Shown here: piece by piece, positions 19,936 through 27,966 of the stretch
Layout: each line of letters begins with the position of its first letter
How positions within the stretch are numbered: the stretch's first letter is position 1
DNA from: Marchantia polymorpha subsp. ruderalis
Taxonomy: Eukaryota; Streptophyta; Marchantiopsida; Marchantiales; Marchantiaceae
Assembly: GCA_037833965.1 (NCBI GenBank)
Contig: AP031356.1
Coordinates: 22,652,501-22,716,500 of the forward strand
Reading direction: 5' to 3'
Length of the DNA: 64,000 bases
Made by a program: the position numbers and the translations under genes
Notes under the pieces: model-generated
Seen by the model: the letters and a program-made list of their open reading frames with translations, nothing else
What the model was told of the DNA's origin: nothing
Databases searched by the model: none

Positions 19936-20790
19936 GGTCGGCTCTTGCTCGTGAAGAACGTCTCACTTGATGGCCGCGCCGGCTGTACGCTGGAACGGTC
20001 TTCGCTCTCACGCGCGGCTTCACGCTCCGCCGTCGTCGCTTAAACTCTCACGCTCGAATTGGCGGATTTGAACTCCGCGAGCGTATTACCCCGCGGACAT
20101 GGGGGCGTAGCGCCGAAGGCGAGTTTTCCCCCTTGCGCGGTACACTTGTTTGTACCGCCCCTCGGCCAATCCCCCTCTGCCTTGACGCGTGTGTCCGCAT
20201 GTCGGACAAAAGTTCAACTCCTGCCTGTGCGCAGGCAGGAGCCTCGGCGGATTCTCCGCCGGCGCGGAACTTGAACATCCTCCTGTGCACAGGCGTTCGC
20301 CTGTGCGCAGGCGAATTCCGTCCGCGGCGCTGCGCTGGCGCGGAAGGCGTTGACCGTGGTCAGCCGTCTCCGTCCAGTCTGTCCGTTCCTTGTCTCTCCG
20401 TCGGCGCTTCCGCCGCCGCAACTCCGTCCGTCCAAGAGCGCATCCACCCGTCCCGTCCGCATGGTCCGTACCGATTTGATTACTCTGGCGGCTCTTCCGA
20501 CGTACGCGGCGCTGCGCTGGCGCGGAAGGCGCCGTACACTTTCTACCTCACAAGGCGCATTTCTAGGGCCCAAGGCGGATTTTCCGCCGACGCCGAAGCG
20601 CCTGTGCACAGCCGAGCGCCTGTGCGTAGGTGGACTTCGCGCCTCTCCTAACCCTACTTCGCCTGTGCACAGGCGAACGCCTTCGTCCGCGCACAGGACA
20701 AAACTTGATTCCCCCTTCCGCGTAGGCGGAATTCGCGCCGGTGGCGAACTCTTTCCGCCGTAGGCGACCGCCTCCGTTTCTTCCAATAGT

Positions 20791-20888
20791 GATAACTCCC
20801 TAAGTCCTCATCCGTTCCAATCGTTCTTGGACTCGTTGGAATCAGTGCGTCGAGCTCTTTCCAACGGGACCCTAACTTGGTCAAGGCG
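20791..20888 (-). repeat. U3 hairpin module, element 2 3' LTR
   Basis: On the plus strand it contains CTCGTTGGAATCAGTGCG and CTTTCCAACGGGACCCTAAC, the A-type version of the shared module. The 5' LTR twin is 31976-32076. Confidence 0.7.
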
Positions 20889-21182
20889 CCCGAGGGTTGA
20901 CCTAATTATGGAGGATTTTCCTACCGCCGCGGACGCAATCTCCGAAGGCGGGTTTTGCGCCTTGCGTCGTAGGGGTCCTAACTGCAGAGCTCGCAGGGAG
21001 GGTGGTGCCTGTCCTTACTGCTGCACCCCAAATCCCAGATTCTACAAGATCCCTCGAGAATCCCCGCGATCTTCCGGATTCACTCCGTTTTGATGTACCG
21101 AAGGCTATTTACAATGCTGCCAGGGTACAGTTTTCCAAAAATGTTTTAATTTCCTCAAAATTGCCAAAAGTGGGGTACCACA

Positions 21183-21195
21183 TGCCCCCCTCCTC
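21183..21195 (-). other. Polypurine tract of element 2
   Basis: On the minus strand GAGGAGGGGGGCA immediately precedes TGTGGTACCCCAC, the start of the 3' LTR. Confidence 0.85.
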
Positions 21196-21219
21196 AATTG
21201 TGAGCGCCCACGCGAACAC

Positions 21220-24060
21220 TCACATGTGGTATTTCTTCAACCGCCACCCGTTCACTCGGGTGCCTAACAAATCGCCGGCCAGGTCCGCAAGTTGGATGGA
21301 TCCATTCGGGAAGACTTCGACAACCCTGTAAGGTCCCATCCATCTTAGGTGCAGTTTGCCTGGGAATCTGGCATGCCTGCTGTCGTAGAGCAATGCCAAA
21401 TCACCCGCCTGCAGGAGTACCGGTTTGATCTTTTTATCGTATCTCTCCTTTCGACGGAGCTGGATTTTCCTGGTGCGATCTTCGGCGTCTCGTCTCCTCT
21501 CATCCAGCAGCGTGACCTCCTGTAACCTGTAGAGCTGACTCTCCTCTGCGCCCATCCTCTGCAAATTCAACGTTCGTTGGGTGGGTACTTCAAATTCAAT
21601 CGGGAGGATCGGGTGTTGCCCATACACCAGAAAGTATGGAGTCTGTTTGGTCGTGATCTTCTCAGCTGTCCGGTACGCCCATAGAGCGGCTACTAGCTTC
21701 GTATCCCAGTCGTGAGCGTGATTCACCGTGACCTTGAGTAGTATTTTACACAGCAGACCATTGGACTTCTCCGTCAGTCCATTTGCCTTGGGATTGTATG
21801 GAGTAGTCTTCCGGTGCTTGATGTGGAAATACCGTGTCAGATCTTCGATGATCTGATTCAGAAAATGCGTGCCCCGGTCGCTGACTAGCTCTAAGGGACA
21901 TCCGTAGCGTGTGATGATCGACTCAAACAAGAAGGCTGCCACTGTGGCAGCATCATCTCTTCTGGTGGCCCTGGCCTCTACCATTTTGGTGGCGTAGTCC
22001 GTTGCTACCAGAATGTAGCGCCTTCGTGTACTTCTAGTCACTGGTTGTATCGGCCCTACAAAGTCAATGCCCCACTTTTCGAAAGGTGCTAGAGGCATGA
22101 TGGGAGTCAGGGGCCAGCGTGTTGTGGGCGTCGGTCTCCCCGTCCTCTGGCAACTGTCGCACTTGCGGATGTAATCGAGAACATCCTTAAACATGGTCGG
22201 CCACCAATACCCCGCATTTAGAATCTTTGTGACCGTGTTCCTGGTGGCATAGTGTCCACCCGCCTCCTCTGTATGCATCGCACTCACTATTCTTGGTACC
22301 TCTGATTCCTCCAGGCATCTGCATAAGCGCTCATCTGGCATCTTCTTGAACAAAACCCCCTGCTGGAGTTGGTACGGGCCTGCCTTATGAATAAAGACAG
22401 TTCGCTGTTCCAAATCCATGCCTACGGGACACTGGAGGGTTAGCAGGTATCGATACAGGTCGGCATAGCGGGACTCATGTCCTGCAGACAACTGAAATAA
22501 CTCTTCATCTGGAAAATCGTCCACCAATTCCTCCTCTGTCGGCTGGGTCCATAATCGGGACAAGTAATCCGCATTTTCGTGGTGCACCCCTTTCCTGGTC
22601 TGGACTGTGTAGGTGAACTCTTGTAGTAACAACACCCACCTGGCGATCCGACCGGATAGGTCGGCTTTCTTGACTAGGTGTTGCAATGCGTAGTGGTCCA
22701 CATGGAACACAAACTCGTAGCAGATTAGGTAGTGACGGAACTTTTTACAGGAGTACACCATCCCCAACGCTTCTCTCTCCGTCGTGGTGTACTTCCGCTC
22801 TGCTAGAGACAGCTGTCGGCTCGCGAAGTAGATCGGGTAGTCCTTTTTGTTGTCATCCTTTTGACTCAGTACTACACCGATGGCGAATGCAGATGTGTCA
22901 ACGTAAACATGGAATGGTCGATTCCAGTCTGGACTCCTTAGTACGGGAGCAGTCGTGAGTTTCGCTTTAAGAGCCTCAAATGCTGACTGCTGGTTCGCAC
23001 CCCAAGCATAAGGCTCGTCCTTCTTCAACAACTTGGTCAGGTCCGCCGCCAGTATTGCATACAGGTGTATGAATCTTCGGTAGTAGCCCACATGACCCAG
23101 GAATGCTCGCAGCTCTCTTAGATTCGTGGGTGGCTCAAGCTCGAGTATAACTTTGACCTTCTCGATGTCCACCGCAATGCCGTCTGCTGAGACCCGATGA
23201 CCCAACAAGATCCCACTAGTCATAAAGAAAAAGCACTTCTCGGGATGCAGTGATAAACTGCTCTCTCTACATTTATCGAAGGTCTGCTTCAAGTGACTTA
23301 GGTGTTCAGACCGCTTCCCAAAGACACAGAAGTCATCTATGAATATTTCCAGGAACTTCCTCAGTTGTTCTTGGAAGATATTGGTCATCATCCGTTGAAA
23401 GGTGGCAGGCGCGTTGCACAGACCGAAGGGCATCTTGTGGTATGCGTAAGTTCCCCAGTCGGTTGTGAACGTAGTTTTATCCTTGTCCTGTTCCCGGATA
23501 GACACCTGATTGTAACCTGAGAACCCATCCAGGAAGCTATAACATTCATGTCCTGCGACATGGTCTAGAATGGCATCCGTGAATGGTAACGGGTGATGAT
23601 CCTTGCGTGTTGCTGCATTCAACTTCCGGAAATCCTGACACACTCGTATCTTACCCGTCAACTTCTTGGGTACGATAACAATCGGCGACACCCACTCACT
23701 GCTGAGCACAGGGTAAATAATACCAGCACTCAAGTACTTATCTATCTCCTCCTTAACTAGCAAGGAGTATTTTGGGTTGAGGCGATACTGGCGCTGTCGT
23801 ATGGGTACTGAGTCGTCCAGTAAATCGATACGGTGTTCCCCATACCGTGCAGGTATCCCCTTCATGTCTTCGATCTTCCAGGCGAAGACGTCGACATAAT
23901 GGCTAAGGAATGCCTGTACTTTCCTTAGCTCGTCTCCTCTCACTGCGCTTGATACCTTCAAGCACTTGTCGGGACTGAGTTGTACTTCGTGACAGTCACT
24001 AGGGTCGACAATGCCCTCGGTGTGACTCGTCTCACTCCTTCCCAGTCCCACAGTTAATTG
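21220..24060 (-). CDS. Pol: RT, RNase H, integrase (element 2)
   Basis: The frame is open from the codon after UAG (24061-24063) to the stop at 21220, with no internal lesion. Counting from 24051: RT with LDGFSGYNQ and FIDDF near residue 235, RNase H (VYVDTSAFAIG, TTEREALGMV), integrase with an HHCC zinc motif (HTEEAGGH ... CDSC), catalytic D/D/E in GIDFVGP, SDRGTHF and GLTEKSN, and a C-terminal GPY-type module ending KKYHM. It is highly similar to element 1 along its whole length. The start at 24051 is a GTG and not a credible initiator; translation by readthrough from PR is the better reading. Confidence 0.93.
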   Translation of the reverse strand, partial: QLTVGLGRSETSHTEGIVDPSDCHEVQLSPDKCLKVSSAVRGDELRKVQAFLSHYVDVFAWKIEDMKGIPARYGEHRIDLLDDSVPIRQRQYRLNPKYSLLVKEEIDKYLSAGIIYPVLSSEWVSPIVIVPKKLTGKIRVCQDFRKLNAATRKDHHPLPFTDAILDHVAGHECYSFLDGFSGYNQVSIREQDKDKTTFTTDWGTYAYHKMPFGLCNAPATFQRMMTNIFQEQLRKFLEIFIDDFCVFGKRSEHLSHLKQTFDKCRESSLSLHPEKCFFFMTSGILLGHRVSADGIAVDIEKVKVILELEPPTNLRELRAFLGHVGYYRRFIHLYAILAADLTKLLKKDEPYAWGANQQSAFEALKAKLTTAPVLRSPDWNRPFHVYVDTSAFAIGVVLSQKDDNKKDYPIYFASRQLSLAERKYTTTEREALGMVYSCKKFRHYLICYEFVFHVDHYALQHLVKKADLSGRIARWVLLLQEFTYTVQTRKGVHHENADYLSRLWTQPTEEELVDDFPDEELFQLSAGHESRYADLYRYLLTLQCPVGMDLEQRTVFIHKAGPYQLQQGVLFKKMPDERLCRCLEESEVPRIVSAMHTEEAGGHYATRNTVTKILNAGYWWPTMFKDVLDYIRKCDSCQRTGRPTPTTRWPLTPIMPLAPFEKWGIDFVGPIQPVTRSTRRRYILVATDYATKMVEARATRRDDAATVAAFLFESIITRYGCPLELVSDRGTHFLNQIIEDLTRYFHIKHRKTTPYNPKANGLTEKSNGLLCKILLKVTVNHAHDWDTKLVAALWAYRTAEKITTKQTPYFLVYGQHPILPIEFEVPTQRTLNLQRMGAEESQLYRLQEVTLLDERRRDAEDRTRKIQLRRKERYDKKIKPVLLQAGDLALLYDSRHARFPGKLHLRWMGPYRVVEVFPNGSIQLADLAGDLLGTRVNGWRLKKYHM

Positions 24061-24063
24061 CTA
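24055..24063 (-). promoter_or_regulatory. Leaky stop UAG-CAA-UUA between PR and RT
   Basis: On the minus strand TAG is followed by CAA TTA, identical to the tobacco mosaic virus readthrough hexanucleotide. PR and pol are in one frame (24648 and 24051 differ by a multiple of three). Element 1 has UAG-CAA-CUA here, so the motif rather than just the stop is kept. Confidence 0.85.
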
Positions 24064-24648
24064 TTCGTCTTCCGGCTGAATAGCTTCCGGCTCTTCTTCT
24101 TCTCCCACCGAACAGCAGGCAACGAATCCCACGAAATAATCGGATTCGGTACCACTGGAATCCGATCGCGCGGTCGACTCACTGTCCCCGCCCGAGGTGT
24201 AACCTGCACTTGTCGATGGGGTCTCTCCTTCGTGTCTGACCCTATTCCAGGGCACCGTAATGGTTTTGGTCGGTTCCGAAGGATGGGGAAACTTAAGGCG
24301 ATGCCTTCGCCAATCACATCTGACTTGTGCGCCATATAGCCATGGTCGCCCGAGCAGAACGTCATAGCCCTGCTTCATCATCGGTTGAAGGATGATATAC
24401 GTCAACCGAAAGTCCGCGCCCCCGATGATTGTCTTGACATTGCGCAGCATACCTGCAGGCATTCTCCGCGTCTGATCCGCTAATCTCAACACACGCTTCG
24501 AGGGTTCGTATTGACTGAACCCCAAGGCTCTCGCGGTATCCTCCGTCATTATGTTGACTCCTGATCCAGAGTCGATTGGCACCCTGCGTACACAACACCC
24601 TGCTATTTCCACATCGATCTCTGGTGGCCCTTGGTCTTCGCTCTCCAC
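24061..24648 (-). CDS. Retropepsin (element 2)
   Basis: An aspartic protease with VDSGSGVNIM-type active site (here IDSGSGVN) near residue 28 and a LLGRPWLYGA motif, followed by a Ser/Thr-rich acidic tail ending at the leaky UAG. The ATG at 24648 is not the natural start. In element 1 the same frame is continuous with Gag, while here a frameshift near 24650-24690 separates them. Unless the frameshift is bypassed, this copy cannot make Gag-PR-Pol. Confidence 0.85.
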   Translation of the reverse strand: MESEDQGPPEIDVEIAGCCVRRVPIDSGSGVNIMTEDTARALGFSQYEPSKRVLRLADQTRRMPAGMLRNVKTIIGGADFRLTYIILQPMMKQGYDVLLGRPWLYGAQVRCDWRRHRLKFPHPSEPTKTITVPWNRVRHEGETPSTSAGYTSGGDSESTARSDSSGTESDYFVGFVACCSVGEEEEPEAIQPEDE

Positions 24649-26872
24649 TTGATATACTTGAGAGGATGTGGATGCGCGCGGCTTCCAACATTCTCCGATA
24701 CGTCTTATTGTCCTCCAAGAGCTGCTTGAACGTGATGTTCACTTTTCGACTCCCGAGATCTTCGACCAAGTCATAGTGGGCGCGTTGGGTCGCCGGGGTC
24801 GGCGGCGACGCTCTGCGAGGTTCCACGGTGGCTGCCAACTTCGCCCCAAGGGAGGATGTCAAGTCTGGCCGCGGTGGGTCCTTTTGAGTGCGGATCGCTT
24901 CCTTCAACAGGTTGGTTACCTCGTTGCGGATATCCGGAGCATAGTCCCGTTTCAGCAAGCGTACTGGCTCGTCCTCGACTGCTGTCTGGGGGCGCACTGC
25001 TGGTGCCTCTCGCGTAGCCGAAGACTTCCGTGCAGGTCGCAAGTCGGACTTGCTGGATGTCTTCTCCTTCCCTTTTCCCGTCCGGTCGTCGGTTCTCCGT
25101 TCGTGCTTGCGAGTGTCACGCTCTTGCTCCTTCGATTTCTTGGAACTACGAGTTTCGACCCGTGCGCACATAACCTCTTCCGCCGGCCATTCTTCGTCTT
25201 CGTTGTCCCCGTCTGAACCTACTTCGACCTGGTTAACTTGGACGTCCTCCTTGGCAGGAGTGTTCACAAATCGTACCGCTGGCCGAGGGACTGGTGGCTG
25301 ATCACACTCTGGCGCAGTATGCCCGGTCTTCTTGCAATTACTACATGTCGGAGCATAATCGTTTCGCCTTTTTGGATGGGGACACTGCGGTGAGAAGTGT
25401 CCAACTTCCCCGCAATTATAACAAGCTCGCGGTGGCGGTGGGTCAAACGTCCCTGGAGGTGCTCTCCGCCTCACGGGTACTGTAGTGGCCCGATCCACCG
25501 GAATATATCGTGGGACTTGCATTGCTGAAACTGCAGTAGGGGTAGGAACCGACTGGACGGCGTAGGCTGTCTCTTCGCTAGCCTCTCCATAGTACTGGGG
25601 GTGCTCTCCATAGTACGGTTGTGCCCACTCTACTGCGTTGACTGGATATGACGGGCGGGTGGTAAGGCACTCGGTGTTTGCATGTCCCACCGCCCCGCAC
25701 GTAGTACACCATAAGTTCGCTCGCACTCTCCCGGGTGATTTTCGGCGATCATGCCCGCCTACCACTTGAACCTTGAGATCGGCGAAGTCCTTCACAAGGG
25801 TCTCCATCTTCGAGGCTATGTCTCCCGGCGCTCTGTCCGTAGTCACTCGTCGGATGCCCTTTTTCTTCGCTGCCCCATGCTTCTTCCTCTTCTTCTCCTC
25901 CTCCGACGATGAGGTTTCCTCTTCTTCGGATGAGGAACGGTTCTCGTCCGAAGACGATTCCTCCGATGACGGAGTTGTACCTCTACGTCGTCTTCGCCCT
26001 CCCTTCGGTTTTCGCTCCTTCGACTCCCGTCTCTCTCTCCCTCTTCGGTTGAGAGTGGAAGTCTCGAAGGCTTCTGCCGATGCAATCACATCCTCAATAG
26101 TGTCGCACTTGCTGCGTCGGCAAAAAGTCTCCATCTCCCGAGTTAAACCGGTCACGTACCAATCCACAGCTTGTTGTACCGAGAAAGGGGACCCTGGTCC
26201 TGTTTTTGGTATTCTGTCAAGGAGGTCCAGAAATCTCTGAGTGTAGTCACGCAGACTCTCCTTCTTCTCTCGCTGCAAATTACGTAACTTTGTCAAAACC
26301 CGGCTGTCGTAGCCGAGCTCGCGGAAGCGGCGAAGGAACTTCTCCTTCAGCTGGGCCCATGTTGTCAACCCAGTCGGATCGATGCTCTCGTGATTGTACC
26401 AACTCCTCGCTTTCTTCCGCAGAAGGCTTGGAAAGATCCTTAGTCGGTCGTCGTCTGCGATCTCGCGATTGGCAATAGACACCGATTCGAACAACTTGAT
26501 GTATGAATCTGCATCGTCGTCATCCCCACTCCCTTTATACTTTGGGTAGGAATGTTTAGTAATCGGCTGAGGTAGCCGCACATTGGCTTGTCCGTCCGCC
26601 ATCGGTGTGTCTGTCGACGGTTCTCGGGCGATCGTTTCTAATTCACGAGGCGGGTCCGTGCAAGGAATATCTAGTAGAACTGTAAGCACCAAGTTTGGTT
26701 CCAAGTCGCCGGGGGTGGGTTCCCCAAGGATGTCGGCCGAACTAGGCTTAGGTACTCTTTTTGGTGTTTTCTTGTTTTGACGCCGTGTCTCTTCCACGGC
26801 CTTCTCTGAATCTCGTCGGAACCTGCGGACAGCTCTAGCACTTAGGTTGCTCCCGCTAGCCCCAGTCGACAT
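24362..26872 (-). CDS. Gag (element 2), C-terminus frameshifted
   Basis: ATG 26872 lies 46 nt after the primer site. Residues about 120-240 form a retrotransposon Gag core (KARSWYNHES, LREKF-like RFRELGYDS, LRDYTQRFL-type motifs). A basic, Ser/Glu-rich region follows, then three CCHC zinc knuckles, near residues 390 (CTTCGAVGHANTEC), 480 (CYNCGEVGHFSPQC) and 510 (CSNCKKTGHTAPEC), for RNA binding. After QLLEDNKTYRRML (about nt 24690) the frame no longer matches element 1. The last ~95 residues are out-of-frame antisense-like sequence to the stop at 24362, overlapping PR. Gag forms the cytoplasmic particle. Confidence 0.88.
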   Translation of the reverse strand: MSTGASGSNLSARAVRRFRRDSEKAVEETRRQNKKTPKRVPKPSSADILGEPTPGDLEPNLVLTVLLDIPCTDPPRELETIAREPSTDTPMADGQANVRLPQPITKHSYPKYKGSGDDDDADSYIKLFESVSIANREIADDDRLRIFPSLLRKKARSWYNHESIDPTGLTTWAQLKEKFLRRFRELGYDSRVLTKLRNLQREKKESLRDYTQRFLDLLDRIPKTGPGSPFSVQQAVDWYVTGLTREMETFCRRSKCDTIEDVIASAEAFETSTLNRRGRERRESKERKPKGGRRRRRGTTPSSEESSSDENRSSSEEEETSSSEEEKKRKKHGAAKKKGIRRVTTDRAPGDIASKMETLVKDFADLKVQVVGGHDRRKSPGRVRANLWCTTCGAVGHANTECLTTRPSYPVNAVEWAQPYYGEHPQYYGEASEETAYAVQSVPTPTAVSAMQVPRYIPVDRATTVPVRRRAPPGTFDPPPPRACYNCGEVGHFSPQCPHPKRRNDYAPTCSNCKKTGHTAPECDQPPVPRPAVRFVNTPAKEDVQVNQVEVGSDGDNEDEEWPAEEVMCARVETRSSKKSKEQERDTRKHERRTDDRTGKGKEKTSSKSDLRPARKSSATREAPAVRPQTAVEDEPVRLLKRDYAPDIRNEVTNLLKEAIRTQKDPPRPDLTSSLGAKLAATVEPRRASPPTPATQRAHYDLVEDLGSRKVNITFKQLLEDNKTYRRMLEAARIHILSSISSGERRPRATRDRCGNSRVLCTQGANRLWIRSQHNDGGYRESLGVQSIRTLEACVEISGSDAENACRYAAQCQDNHRGRGLSVDVYHPSTDDEAGL

Positions 26873-26918
26873 TCACCGAGCATGGCTGCTCGTAAAAACC
26901 CCGGTGTTGACGCAACTG

Positions 26919-26936
26919 TCCCCGGCAGCGGCGCCA
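26919..26936 (-). other. Primer binding site, tRNA-Asp type
   Basis: On the minus strand TGGCGCCGCTGCCGGGGA matches the complement of the plant tRNA-Asp 3' end at 17 of 18 positions as I recall that tRNA. It starts 22 nt inside the 5' LTR end; the gap contains AAGAAG-CCGACAA-CTTCTT, a potential hairpin. Confidence 0.8.
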
Positions 26937-27920
26937 AAAAGAAGTTGTCGGCTTCTTATGTAATAACCCACTAAAGGCTAAAACTGCAATATAGTGGTAG
27001 AAAGGTCGAACCCACAGGGACAGAGGAACACACAGGGTACAAAGTGTCACGTTTTAACAGACTATTGAGGAGTTTGAATTCTCAGGCAACTGTCACTCCC
27101 AGAAATACTGCAAGTGTCCACTCGGAGCGCACTCGGAGGTCGCACAGTGCAGCGTAACACACACACACACACACCTGAAACTACAGAAACACAACCCAGA
27201 GATCCGTTAGGACCTCTACTTCAAGATTTCAGGGGGAAAGTCTCTCTCAAGCACACTCGGCAAAGCTGCGGGTAGTGACTTCCAACTCCGGCTTTTACAA
27301 CACTTCCACTAGCTTGCTGCTAGTGTAGGAAACCCGGTTTGGACTGCCTACTTCGGATCGAAGTCACTCATACGCGGTGAACAACACTCTCAACTCACAA
27401 AACGCGCAGAGAACACAGGTCCGCACTGAAGGACTCACTGAGAAACATTCCAGTAACACAACAACAGTCTATTGAAGAGTTTGAATTCTCAGGCACTTGT
27501 CATTCCCAGAAATACTACAGGGGTTACCCTCAAGGCACCTGCTGCAGCGTAACCTGAATTTACAACCAAGGCTTACACGAAGTAGCAAAACTTCACTTTG
27601 GCATTCAGGGGAAAAATCCCAAGGGAGTACAATCAGAAAGGAACACTCGAAGGTGTAGGGGCGAAACTGTTCAAGTATCTAACTAGTCACTGGCTCTGAG
27701 CATCGGCAGTCACCCGCAGGTGCAGATCCGAACTACTCAAGTCTCTAACCAATGTACTAGCTCTGAACATTCGGCCGAAGGCCTTCAGCTACAAAATGCG
27801 GAACGCTAAGTTGTAACTCCTCGTGCGTGGTGACAGAACTCAAGGACACAAACACGCAAAGGAAATGGGTTCCTGATCTGCACTTCTGATGGGAAAGAAC
27901 CCCAGGCAAAACGCCTACAA

Positions 27921-27930
27921 CTATTTTATA
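27921..27930 (-). promoter_or_regulatory. TATA box of A LTR (5' copy), genomic RNA promoter
   Basis: TATAAAATAG on the minus strand, about 37 bp after the LTR-ORF stop, followed by an AGGC-GTTTT-GCCT stem-loop. Transcription from here would pass through R/U5, PBS and gag-pol. Confidence 0.65.
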
Positions 27931-27966
27931 CCTTCTAAGTCCTACCTAGCACTACACTGCACTACG

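Larger units (their letters stand above)
15772..21182 (-). mobile_element. 3' LTR of element 2 (A type, 5411 bp)
   Basis: It runs from the polypurine tract boundary to the AGGGG duplication. It contains the U3 leader (19936-21182), LTR-ORF (16780-19935), TATA (16734-16743) and R/U5 (15772-16730). R/U5 holds a ~50-bp direct repeat (15871-15926 and 16279-16330) containing GAATTCTCAGGC and a (CA)n run. Confidence 0.93.

Noticed and set aside
20048..20786. Several overlapping 60-190-codon ORFs in the U3 leader
   Set aside because: They arise from palindromic GC-rich words readable in all frames and have no conserved start or frame between A copies beyond nucleotide identity.
24362..24690. Programmed -1/+1 frameshift between Gag and PR
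   Set aside because: Element 1 is continuous in frame at this point and the spacer length differs, so a private mutation is simpler; no slippery heptamer was evident.
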